32,916 nt of DNA, taken from contig DASZVJ010000108.1 in the NCBI GenBank assembly GCA_035547155.1, positions 1-32,916 of the forward strand, in the 5' to 3' direction. Within the stretch, counting starts at the first letter, position 1, and each line of letters starts with the position of its first letter. A program made the translations under genes and the position numbers. This stretch comes from CAZNMF01 sp035547155 (GTDB taxonomy: Bacteria > Acidobacteriota > Vicinamibacteria > Vicinamibacterales > SCN-69-37). This document shows positions 23,287-31,792 of this stretch, in pieces. The notes under the pieces are model-generated. The model was not told the DNA's origin, made no database searches, and saw only the letters and a program-made list of their open reading frames with translations.

Positions 23287-24132
23287 ATGAGCGCCCTGAT
23301 CCGCGTCGCGGCCTTCGTCCTCGTCCTGCCCCTGAGCGCGTGTGTGTCGATCGATCTGCCCGATGCCGTCGAGCGGACCGTGACGAAGACCTTCACCGTC
23401 CAGCCCCACTCGACCGTGCACGTCACGCTGCGCGGCGGCAGCATCTCCGCCGAGACGGGCGATCCCGGCGCCGTGAAAGTGATGCTCGTCGAGCGCGTGA
23501 ACGCCTCGACCGACAGCCAGATCGACGCGCTGCTCGCCGACTACGACATCACCCTGAAGCAGGACGCCGGCGACGTCGTCGTCTCGGCGCGCCGGCGATC
23601 GGATGACGACTGGAAGCTGTGGAAGGCCAATCGCGTGCACATCTCCGCGCGGCTCGTCGTGCCGTCCGACGTGAAGCTGGCCTTCGACACCAGCGGCGGA
23701 TCGATTGCCGTGCGCGGCGATCGCCACGACGCGCTGAAAGCGGACACGAGCGGCGGGTCGATCACCGTCGATGGCGGCGCAGGCGAGCTCGACGTGGACA
23801 CGTCGGGCGGCAGTATTTCCGTCAAACGCGTGCTGACGTCGCTGAAGGCCGACACGAGCGGCGGATCGATCACCGTCGGCTACGTCGGTCCGCACGCGAC
23901 GAACGTCGACCTCGACACGTCCGGCGGCAGCATCCACGTCGGCGTCGATGCCGACGCGTCGCTGCGCGTCGATGCAGGCACGAGCGGCGGCGGCGTGGGC
24001 GTCGACGGTCTGACGATGTCGGACGTGGAGCGAGGCCGATCGCACATCCGCGGCTCGATCAACGGCGGCACCGGCCGCCTGCGCGCGGACACGAGCGGCG
24101 GCAGCGTCACGATCAAAGCGGCGAGGGAGTAG
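23287..24132 (+). CDS. DUF4097 lipoprotein with repeated DTSGGSI strands
   Basis: The product is 281 residues from ATG 23287. A lipoprotein signal ends in LPLSAC with Cys19 as the acylated residue, so it is membrane-anchored and exported. The mature part is a right-handed beta-solenoid-like DUF4097 domain. DTSGGS occurs at residues 134, 153, 171, 189, 210 and 268, with a variant GTSGGG at 231; the first turns are spaced 18-21 residues. Each turn also carries a valine-rich strand. Such proteins often sit near envelope-stress or two-component genes; here the neighbour is a sugar-acid dehydratase with its own promoter. Function unknown; possibly a structural adhesin or scaffold. Confidence 0.9.
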   Translation: MSALIRVAAFVLVLPLSACVSIDLPDAVERTVTKTFTVQPHSTVHVTLRGGSISAETGDPGAVKVMLVERVNASTDSQIDALLADYDITLKQDAGDVVVSARRRSDDDWKLWKANRVHISARLVVPSDVKLAFDTSGGSIAVRGDRHDALKADTSGGSITVDGGAGELDVDTSGGSISVKRVLTSLKADTSGGSITVGYVGPHATNVDLDTSGGSIHVGVDADASLRVDAGTSGGGVGVDGLTMSDVERGRSHIRGSINGGTGRLRADTSGGSVTIKAARE

Positions 24133-24148
24133 GAAGGACGTGGGGCAG

Positions 24149-24216
24149 GTAGCGAGATAGCCAGCTAGCGAGATCTCCAGATAGTGCGATAGCGCGTTAG
24201 TGAGATAGCGCGATAC
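24149..24216. repeat. GATAGCG word array (unidirectional)
   Basis: About eight words of the type tAGCGAGATAG, ATAGTGCG and TTAGTGAG follow each other with little spacing after the DUF4097 stop. They are the same words as the right arm of the mirrored array at 30062-30274, in the same orientation. Confidence 0.75.
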
Positions 24217-24219
24217 GAC

Positions 24220-24275
24220 GCCCCTCGTCCCTTGGTCCCTTGGTCCCTTGGTCCCCTCGTCCCTTCGTGTACGCT
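24220..24275 (+). promoter_or_regulatory. TTGGTCCC word array merging into the yjhG promoter
   Basis: Five or six CCCTTGGTCCC/CCTCGTCCC words (24220-24267) run directly into TACGCT (24270-24275), which is 7 nt before ATG 24283. The last TTGGTC (24248-24253) is 16 nt upstream of TACGCT, so the repeat itself can serve as the -35 element. No Shine-Dalgarno is present. Confidence 0.55.
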
Positions 24276-24282
24276 TGAGTCC

Positions 24283-26223
24283 ATGTCCATCGACATCTTC
24301 GCGTCGGATGCCGACGCGATCTATGACGTGCGCACGCGGGCACGCGGGCCGGAGGGCTCGCTGCCGCTCACGCCCGAGATGCTGCGCGATCGGCCCAGCG
24401 GCGATCTGTTCGGTCTCTCGCAGAACGCAGGCATGGGCTGGACGCCGAGCGAAGCGGCGCGCACGCCGTTCCTGATTCTCAGCACGCAAGGCGGCCTGCG
24501 CGCGGCCGATGGATCGCCCGTCGCGCTCGGCTATCACACCGGACACTGGGAGATCGGTCTGCTCGTCGACGCGGCGGCACGCGAGCTCAAACGCGCCGGC
24601 GTCGTGCCGTTCGCCGCGTACTGTTCCGATCCGTGCGACGGACGGACGCAAGGCACGTCGGGCATGTTCGACAGCCTGCCGTATCGCAACGACGCGGCGA
24701 TCGTCTTCCGCCGGCTGATTCGATCGCTGCCGACGCGCGCGGGCGTGCTCGGCATCGCGACGTGCGACAAGGGCCTGCCGGCGATGATGATGGCGCTCGC
24801 CGGCGCGAAGGACCTGCCGTCGGTGCTCGTGCCCGGCGGCGTCACGCTGCCACCGGAAGACGGCGAGGATGCGGGCCGCATCCAGACGATCGGCGCGCGC
24901 TTCTCGCACGGCCTGCTGTCGCTGCAGGACGCAGCCGATCTCGGCTGTCGCGCGTGCGCGTCGCCCGGCGGCGGCTGCCAGTTCCTCGGCACGGCTGCGA
25001 CGTCGCAAGTCGTCGGCGAAGCGCTCGGCTTGTCGCTGCCGCACTCGGCGCTCGCGCCATCGGGACAGCCGGTCTGGACCGATCTCGCCGTGCGGTCGTC
25101 GCGCGCGCTGCTGTCGCTCGCCGCGCGCGGCTTCACGACGTCGGACATCCTGACAGCGTCGAGCCTTCGCAACGCGATGGCCGTCCACGCGGCATTCGGC
25201 GGCTCGACGAATCTCCTGCTGCACATCCCCGCCATCGCGCACGCCGCGGGCCTTCGTCGTCCCACCGTCGACGACTGGATCGCGATCAACCGTCAGGTGC
25301 CGCGTCTCGTCGACGTGCTGCCGAACGGACCGACGCATCATCCGACCGTGCGCGTCTTCCTCGCAGGCGGCGTGCCCGAAGTCATGCTGCACCTGCGCGA
25401 TCTCGGCGTGCTGGATCTGTCGGTCATGACGGCCGCCGGCGTCACGCTCGACGAGGCGCTGACGCAGTGGGCGGCATCGGATCGACGACAGCGCTTCCGC
25501 GAGATCCTGCGCGTGCAGGACGGCGTCGATCCGGATGACGTGATCATGTCGCCGTCGCGAGCGGCATCGCGCGGGCTGACGCGCACGTTGACGTTTCCGA
25601 TCGGCAACCTCGCGCCGGAAGGGTCCGTCATCAAGAGCACCGCGATCGATCCGTCGGTCGTCGACGCCGATGGCGTCTATCGCATGCAGGGCCCCGCGCG
25701 CGTGTTCGTGCGCGAGAAGGACGCCATCGCCGCGATCAAACGCGGAGACATCCACGCGGGCGACGTGATCGTGCTGGCCGGCTGCGGGCCGCTCGGCACC
25801 GGCATGGAAGAGACGTATCAGCTGACCTCCGCGCTCAAGCACCTGCCGTTCGGCAAGCACGTCGCGCTGATCACCGACGCGCGCTTTTCCGGCGTGTCGA
25901 CCGGTGCGTGCCTCGGACACATCGGCCCCGAAGCGCTCGCCGGCGGGCCGATCGGCCGTCTCCTCGACGGCGATCTCATCCGCATCGTCGTCGATCGCAC
26001 GACGCTCGATGGCCACGTGGATTTCGTCGGCACCGCCGAGCGGCCGTGCACGCCTGAAGAAGGCGCGGCGATTCTCGCGTCGCGCGCGCCGCGCGCGGAC
26101 CTTGCGCCAGCCGAAGGATTGCCGGAGGACACGCGACTCTGGGCGCTGCTGCAGCAAGCCGGCGGCGGCACGTGGGGCGGATGCGTGTACGACGTGGGGG
26201 CGATCGCGGACAAGCTTCGGTAA
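24283..26223 (+). CDS. yjhG: YjhG/YagF-type dehydratase (D-xylonate dehydratase family, IlvD/Edd superfamily)
   Basis: The product is 646 residues from ATG 24283. It aligns along its length with E. coli YagF/YjhG as I remember them: GYHTGHWEIG, CSDPCDGRTQGTSGMFDSLPYRNDAAIVFRRLIR, GCRACASPGGGCQFLGTA and SALAPSGQ. Cysteines C114/C118, C161 (CDKG) and C222/C225/C232 provide the Fe-S ligands of the superfamily. The reaction is removal of water from a sugar acid such as D-xylonate to a 2-keto-3-deoxy acid. It converges on a secreted lactonase-like gene, which could supply sugar acids, but no aldolase or xylose dehydrogenase gene adjoins. TACGCT 7 nt before the ATG suggests a leaderless mRNA. Confidence 0.94.
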   Translation: MSIDIFASDADAIYDVRTRARGPEGSLPLTPEMLRDRPSGDLFGLSQNAGMGWTPSEAARTPFLILSTQGGLRAADGSPVALGYHTGHWEIGLLVDAAARELKRAGVVPFAAYCSDPCDGRTQGTSGMFDSLPYRNDAAIVFRRLIRSLPTRAGVLGIATCDKGLPAMMMALAGAKDLPSVLVPGGVTLPPEDGEDAGRIQTIGARFSHGLLSLQDAADLGCRACASPGGGCQFLGTAATSQVVGEALGLSLPHSALAPSGQPVWTDLAVRSSRALLSLAARGFTTSDILTASSLRNAMAVHAAFGGSTNLLLHIPAIAHAAGLRRPTVDDWIAINRQVPRLVDVLPNGPTHHPTVRVFLAGGVPEVMLHLRDLGVLDLSVMTAAGVTLDEALTQWAASDRRQRFREILRVQDGVDPDDVIMSPSRAASRGLTRTLTFPIGNLAPEGSVIKSTAIDPSVVDADGVYRMQGPARVFVREKDAIAAIKRGDIHAGDVIVLAGCGPLGTGMEETYQLTSALKHLPFGKHVALITDARFSGVSTGACLGHIGPEALAGGPIGRLLDGDLIRIVVDRTTLDGHVDFVGTAERPCTPEEGAAILASRAPRADLAPAEGLPEDTRLWALLQQAGGGTWGGCVYDVGAIADKLR

Positions 26224-26271
26224 AGGGACGAGGGGACGGCTAGCCGCCGCGAACTTTTCGACGCCGTTTTT

Positions 26272-26311
26272 CGTCTGACGCCAGTGGGCTACGCGGCGTG
26301 GGCGTCAGACG
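26272..26311. terminator. Perfect 11-bp inverted repeat after yjhG
   Basis: CGTCTGACGCC (26272-26282) and GGCGTCAGACG (26301-26311) pair without mismatch around an 18-nt loop. A GTTTTTC run lies just before the left arm, which places a T-run 3' of the stem only for transcription on the complementary strand if read as A-rich. The position between convergent genes suggests a terminator, but a protein-binding site is possible. Confidence 0.6.
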
Positions 26312-26340
26312 CACGTAGCGCGGATCGTTGCGCGAAGATC

Positions 26341-26410
26341 GCAGAACCTCAGAACGCAGCGCCTCAGAACCCGAACCCCGGAACCCTAGAACTCCCAGCA
26401 CCTCAGAACC
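26341..26410. repeat. CAGAACCC word array (complement of GGTTCTG)
   Basis: Eight or more words such as CAGAACCTC, CGAACCCC, GGAACCC and CAGAACCC run in one direction and stop 7 nt before the complement of the lactonase stop. On the minus strand this is the same GGTTCTG family as at 6480, 8953 and 31793. Confidence 0.8.
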
Positions 26411-26417
26411 CGCACTC

Positions 26418-27566
26418 TCAGATCACCACCACACACACGGGCGTCCCCGCTTCGACGAGATCGCCGTGCGGCGTGAGCGCGCCGGTCGCGGCGTCGATGC
26501 GAAACACGGCGAGCGTGCCGGAGTCCTGATTCGCCGCAATCAGCCACTGGCCGCCTGGCGCGATCGTGAAGTGACGCGGCGTCTTGCCGCGCGTCGGAAC
26601 AAATCCCGTCGACGTCAACGCGCCGTTCGCACCGATCGAGAAGATCGCGAGGCTGTCGTGCCCGCGATTCGATCCGTACAGGAACTTGCCGTTCGGATGG
26701 ACTTCGATCTCCGCGGTCGAGCTCTGTCCGTGAAAATCCGACGGCAGCGTCGACACAGCCGCGCCTGCGGTGAACGTCCCGTTCTCGCCGTTCCACGACA
26801 GCGACGTGATCGTCGATCCCATCTCGCTGATCACGAACGCACGGCGGCCGTCGGGATGGAATGCGACGTGCCGCGGTCCGGCGCCGGGTGCGACGTCGAC
26901 GCCCGGCGGCGTGTTCGGCGTCAGCGCGCCGGTCGCCGCGTTGAAGCGGAAGACGTCGACGCGATCGATGCCGAGGTCGACGCCAATTAGATAGCGATTG
27001 TCGCGGCTGAAGATCACTTCGTGCGCATGCGGGCCTTCCTGCCGCGCGGCGTTGGGACCTTTGCCTTGATCGGTGATCACCTGCACGGCCGGACCGAGCG
27101 TGCCGTCGGCGCCGACGGGCAGCACGGCGAACGTCCCGCTCGAGTAATTGGCGACGGCGAGAAAGCGGCCCGTGCGATCGAGCGCGAGATGACACGGATC
27201 GGTGCCCTTCGACGCTTGCACGCTCAGCTGCGTGAGCTTGCCGGTCGCGCGATCGATCGCGAACGACGTCACGCTGCCGGATGCGTCGCCCTGATAGGTC
27301 TTCAGCTCGTTGACGGCGAAAAGAAATCGTCCGTCCGCGCTCGTCACGAGAAAGCTCGGATTCGGCGTCGCCGCGGCGAGGCCGAGCGGCGTCAACGCGC
27401 CCGATCGATCGTCGAAGCGGAACGCGTAGATGCCCTGACTCTTCGCGTTCGTGTACGTGCCGGCGAAGACGAGCCGGCCGGCGGTCTGTGCGGCCGGCCG
27501 GGCGATCGCCGCCGCCAGGACGAGCACACCCGTGAGGCCCCACAGCGCGAGTGACAGGTGTTTCAT
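26418..27566 (-). CDS. Secreted lactonase-family (YbhE/Pgl-type) seven-bladed beta-propeller protein
   Basis: The product is 382 residues from ATG 27566, with a signal peptide (MKHLSLALWGLTGVLVLAAAIA, RPAAQ). Propeller repeats follow: LVFAGTYTNAKSQGIYAFRFD, GRFLFAVNE, GRFLAVANYSSGTF, KGPNAARQEGPHAHEV, DVAPGAGPRHVAFHPDGRRAFVISE, GKFLYGSNRGHDSLAIF and GKTPRHFTIAPGGQWLIAANQDSGTLAVFRI. The family includes 6-phosphogluconolactonase and 3-carboxymuconate cyclase; an exported member more likely acts on unphosphorylated lactones or only binds. ATG 27566 is set by the signal peptide and by TATACT (27579-27574) exactly 7 nt upstream; there is no Shine-Dalgarno. Confidence 0.92.
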   Translation of the reverse strand: MKHLSLALWGLTGVLVLAAAIARPAAQTAGRLVFAGTYTNAKSQGIYAFRFDDRSGALTPLGLAAATPNPSFLVTSADGRFLFAVNELKTYQGDASGSVTSFAIDRATGKLTQLSVQASKGTDPCHLALDRTGRFLAVANYSSGTFAVLPVGADGTLGPAVQVITDQGKGPNAARQEGPHAHEVIFSRDNRYLIGVDLGIDRVDVFRFNAATGALTPNTPPGVDVAPGAGPRHVAFHPDGRRAFVISEMGSTITSLSWNGENGTFTAGAAVSTLPSDFHGQSSTAEIEVHPNGKFLYGSNRGHDSLAIFSIGANGALTSTGFVPTRGKTPRHFTIAPGGQWLIAANQDSGTLAVFRIDAATGALTPHGDLVEAGTPVCVVVI

Positions 27567-27573
27567 GCGCGTG

Positions 27574-27579
27574 AGTATA
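27574..27579 (-). promoter_or_regulatory. TATACT -10 hexamer, 7 nt before the lactonase ATG
   Basis: This is the strongest of the TANNNT-N7-ATG cases in the window (five of six bases match TATAAT). No consensus -35 is seen. The transcript would begin at or next to the A of the start codon. Confidence 0.6.
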
Positions 27580-27633
27580 GCGGACGTTCGTAAGTCCTTA
27601 CGCGAGACGTAACGATCGACACGCCAGCTGCGC

Positions 27634-28569
27634 ATGAAGCCGCGATTTTCGACGGCCCCGGCCTTGCACAGCGTGAGGGCCGTGATCTCAATCGCTCGTA
27701 CGTTCCCCCTCGTCACGCTCTCGATCTGTCTCGTCGCCGCCGGCGCACCGCGCGTCTGGGCCCAGGATCCTGCGACGCCGGAACCCGCCGCCTCGGCAGC
27801 GCCGTCGTCTCCCGCGCCCGTACAAGACGACGATGACGACGCCGTGCTGGATCCGGCCGAGCCGGACTACACGGTGATCAACCTGCCGACGACGATGGTG
27901 CTGCCGAAGCACAAAAGCAATTTCCGGCTGACGCACCGGTTCAACGGCAATCTGCGCAACGGCACGTTCAGCCAGAACGCCGGCAACCTGTTCGGCCTCG
28001 ATCAGGGCGCCGTCATCGCGTTCGAGTATCGCTACGCGCCAATCCGCTTCGCCGAGGTCGTGTTCCATCGATCGGCGTACGCGAAGACGATTCAGTTCTC
28101 GGGCAAGTACGACGCGATCCGGCCGTCCGCCTCGTGGCCGATCGCGATCTCGGCGCTCGTCTCCGTGGAAGGCACGGACAACTTCCATCAGCAGTACGCC
28201 ACGGCCGTCGGCGCGGTCCTCTCGAGCCGCGTCGGCGGACGATTCGCGGCTTACGCATCGCCGGTCTGGGTCGACAACACGACCGCGGCGATCGCCAACG
28301 CCCCCACGCAGGACACGCTCTTCCTCGGCCTCGCCGGCCGCGCGCGCGTGTTCGGAACGACCTATCTCGTCGGCGAGCTCACACCACGCCTGAACGGCTA
28401 CGCCCCGGACCAGATGGAGTACGGCTTCGGGATCGAGAAACGCGTGGGCGGGCACATGTTCTCGTTGACGTTCACCAACACCGACGCCACGACGTTCTCG
28501 CAGATCGCGCGGGGCGGCGCGGCGCACACGCTCTATCTCGGCTTCAACCTCGGACGGAAGTTCTACTGA
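27634..28569 (+). CDS. DUF5777-like outer-membrane beta-barrel protein
   Basis: The frame gives 311 residues from ATG 27634, or 295 from GTG 27682, which leaves a better signal peptide (VISIARTFPLVTLSICLVAAG, then PRVWAQ) and has a GAGGG nearby. A low-complexity acidic/proline spacer (ATPEPAASAAPSSPAP, QDDDDD) precedes about ten amphipathic strands beginning with INLPTTMVLPKHKSNFRLTHRF and ending in HTLYLGFNLGRKFY with a terminal aromatic, as expected for an outer-membrane barrel. It is the first of four genes for exported proteins on the plus strand, followed by a lipoprotein after 20 nt. A role as outer-membrane partner of the cytochromes downstream is inferred only. Confidence 0.85.
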   Translation: MKPRFSTAPALHSVRAVISIARTFPLVTLSICLVAAGAPRVWAQDPATPEPAASAAPSSPAPVQDDDDDAVLDPAEPDYTVINLPTTMVLPKHKSNFRLTHRFNGNLRNGTFSQNAGNLFGLDQGAVIAFEYRYAPIRFAEVVFHRSAYAKTIQFSGKYDAIRPSASWPIAISALVSVEGTDNFHQQYATAVGAVLSSRVGGRFAAYASPVWVDNTTAAIANAPTQDTLFLGLAGRARVFGTTYLVGELTPRLNGYAPDQMEYGFGIEKRVGGHMFSLTFTNTDATTFSQIARGGAAHTLYLGFNLGRKFY

Positions 28570-28589
28570 TTGCCCACAAGGAGACGCTC

Positions 28590-29084
28590 GTGAAAATTCG
28601 CGCCATTCTCGTCTCGCTGCTCGCGCTGACGCTCAGCGCCTGCGGCAAGGACAGCACGCCGACGCAACCGACTCAGCAGACCGGCCCGGTCTTCCAGGCC
28701 ACGCTGCTGCCGATCAACGAAGTGCCAGCGATCAGCAACGCCGAAGCCAGCGGCTCCGGCACGGTGAAGATCACGATCGATCAGACCGCCGGCACGGCGA
28801 CCTTCGACATCACCGCGACCGGTTTCCCGGCGACGACGACGATGACGATCTCGCACATTCATCCGGGCGCCGTTGGGACGAACGGCGGCATCTTCCTGAG
28901 CACAGGACAGGCGGCCGGACAGGTGACGCTGACCAACGGCGCGGGATCGTGGACCAAGACGGCGGCGATCACCACCGACCAGCTCAATCAGATCCTGGCC
29001 AATCCGTCGGCGTTCTATTTCAACATCCACACCTCGGCCAATCCGGGCGGCGTGGCGCGCGGGCAGCTGCTCCGCACGCAGTAG
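28590..29084 (+). CDS. CHRD-domain lipoprotein
   Basis: The product is 164 residues from GTG 28590, with AAGGAG six bases upstream. The lipoprotein signal ends in LTLSAC with Cys18 acylated. A CHRD domain follows, with LPINEVPAI (residues 40-48), SHIHPGAVGTNGGIFL (88-103) and NIHTSANPGGVARGQL (145-160). Histidines H89, H91 and H147 are conserved in bacterial CHRD proteins, which are often found with copper or redox proteins. The function of isolated CHRD domains in bacteria is unsettled. The next gene starts 17 nt further on, so the unit is probably one transcript. Confidence 0.93.
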   Translation: MKIRAILVSLLALTLSACGKDSTPTQPTQQTGPVFQATLLPINEVPAISNAEASGSGTVKITIDQTAGTATFDITATGFPATTTMTISHIHPGAVGTNGGIFLSTGQAAGQVTLTNGAGSWTKTAAITTDQLNQILANPSAFYFNIHTSANPGGVARGQLLRTQ

Positions 29085-29101
29085 AACGGGCCCTGCACGC
29101 C

Positions 29102-29584
29102 GTGACTCGCCGGCAATCGCGCGTGCTCGTCGCCGCGGGCGTCGTCGTGGGTCTGGCGTTGATCGCGGCCGGACGTGGAGCCAACCGGCTCCCGCCCGGC
29201 CGCGTCGATCCCGCGCTCGCCCTCACCGCACACGCATCGGTCCCGCCAGAGATCGACAACGTCCTTCGCCGCGCGTGCTTCGACTGCCACTCCAACGACA
29301 CGCGCTGGCCGTGGTACTCGAGCATTCCGCCCGGCTCGTGGCTGATCGCGCACGACGTCGACGCGGGACGCGGACAGCTCAATTTCTCGCGATGGGGCGA
29401 ATACAACCCGTTCGATCGCGCCGACATGCTCGACAAGATGTGCGACTTCGCGACGAAACGGAAGATGCCGCTGTGGCCCTATCGCCTGCTGCATCGAGAC
29501 GCGCGGCTGAGCGACGCCGACGTCGCCGCGCTCTGCCGCTGGACGGACACCGAGGCGGCGCGGCTGGTGAATGGAGGCACGTAG
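29102..29584 (+). CDS. Haem-binding domain protein (single CxxCH), membrane-anchored
   Basis: The product is 160 residues from GTG 29102. An N-terminal membrane helix (VLVAAGVVVGLALIAAG) holds a periplasmic domain with CFDCH (C59, C62, H63) followed by SNDTRWPWYSSIPPGSWLI and the block FSRWGEYNP. This is the Haem_bd (DUF-type) c-haem fold common in Bacteroidota and Acidobacteriota. It should carry one c-type haem in the periplasm and pass electrons, probably to or from the next cytochrome. The start lacks a clear Shine-Dalgarno. Its stop is followed by a short GAAGT word array. Confidence 0.9.
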   Translation: MTRRQSRVLVAAGVVVGLALIAAGRGANRLPPGRVDPALALTAHASVPPEIDNVLRRACFDCHSNDTRWPWYSSIPPGSWLIAHDVDAGRGQLNFSRWGEYNPFDRADMLDKMCDFATKRKMPLWPYRLLHRDARLSDADVAALCRWTDTEAARLVNGGT

Positions 29585-29585
29585 G

Positions 29586-29619
29586 GTGAAGTGCGAAGTC
29601 CGAAGTTCGAAGTGCGAAG
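29586..29619. repeat. GAAGTTC/GAAGTGC word array between the haem protein and cytochrome genes
   Basis: Four or five words of the type GTGCGAAGT and CCGAAGTTC fill the 43-nt junction. The last word (GTGCGAAGG) supplies the likely Shine-Dalgarno for the cytochrome ATG at 29628, so the repeat has been taken into the translation signal. Confidence 0.6.
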
Positions 29620-29627
29620 GGCAGACG

Positions 29628-30047
29628 ATGCACCGATACGCGCACGCCCTCGTGTTCGCGACCGCCGCGATCTTCGTGGCGAGCCTCGCCATCGCGATCG
29701 CGCAAGGCGATCGATCCGACGGCTGGCAGATTCCGTCAGGCGCGGCCGACGAGCAGAGTCCCGTTCAGCCGACGCCCGACGTGCTCGCGAAGGGCAAGGC
29801 GATCTTCAAGTCGAAATGTCAGCGCTGTCACGGCGCCACGGGAGTCGGCAACGGCCCGGACGCCGACCCCGATCATTCGCCCGGCGATCTGACGGACGGA
29901 CGCCGCGCGTCACGCAATCCCGACGGCGTGATGTTCTACAAGGTCTGGAACGGCCGCACGAAGCCGAAGATGCCGGCGTTCAAGACCGACCTCTCGCGCA
30001 CGGACGCGTGGGCCGCGGTGCTCTACGCGAAGACGTTGAGACGGTGA
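29628..30047 (+). CDS. Periplasmic cytochrome c (single haem)
   Basis: The product is 139 residues from ATG 29628, with AAGG upstream. A signal peptide (ALVFATAAIFVASLAIAIAQ) precedes a class I cytochrome c: GKAIFKSKCQRCHGATGVGNG (C64, C67, H68) and the distal methionine in RTKPKMPAF (M115). It closes the four-gene exported redox group. Its gene converges on ahcY across the 213-bp mirrored repeat. It could be the electron carrier for the DUF5777/CHRD/haem proteins or a general one; no partner oxidase is in the window. Confidence 0.93.
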   Translation: MHRYAHALVFATAAIFVASLAIAIAQGDRSDGWQIPSGAADEQSPVQPTPDVLAKGKAIFKSKCQRCHGATGVGNGPDADPDHSPGDLTDGRRASRNPDGVMFYKVWNGRTKPKMPAFKTDLSRTDAWAAVLYAKTLRR

Positions 30048-30061
30048 CGAGGAGAACCGGC

Positions 30062-30274
30062 GTATCGCACTAACTCACTAACGCACTATCGCACTATCTG
30101 CCATCGAGGCTATCTCGCTATCTGCCGCCCATCGGGCTATCTGACGACTATCTGCCTCTGGCGCACGGCTCGCAGATAGCCCGATGAGATTGTCAGATAT
30201 CGAGATGTGAGGCAGATAGTCCGATAGCCCGATGCCAGATAGTGCGATAGCGCGATCGTGAGCTAGCGCGATAC
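30062..30274. repeat. Large word-built inverted repeat (CTATCTGC / GATAGCG family) between cytochrome c and ahcY
   Basis: Arms of about 100 nt meet near 30168. The left arm consists of words such as GTATCGCACTAACTCAC, CACTATCTG, GCTATCTCG and CATCGGGCTATCTG. The complement of the right arm gives the same order: GTATCGCGCTAGCTCAC, GCACTATCTGGCATCG, GGGCTATCGG. The outer 50 nt match at most positions. The element fills the whole gap between two convergent genes and would fold into a single long hairpin in either transcript. Confidence 0.85.
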
Positions 30275-30279
30275 ACCCG

Positions 30280-31779
<1,500 letters not shown>

Positions 31780-31792
31780 AAGTGATTTCCTT

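Noticed and set aside
23200..26157. 985-codon minus-strand open frame opposite the DUF4097 and yjhG genes.
   Set aside because: It is Arg/Asp/His-rich without structure, and the plus strand encodes an unmistakable dehydratase with family motifs throughout.
30062..30274. CRISPR array as an explanation of the regularly repeated words.
   Set aside because: The words are 7-9 bp, variable, without constant spacers, and mirrored around a centre; there are no cas genes.
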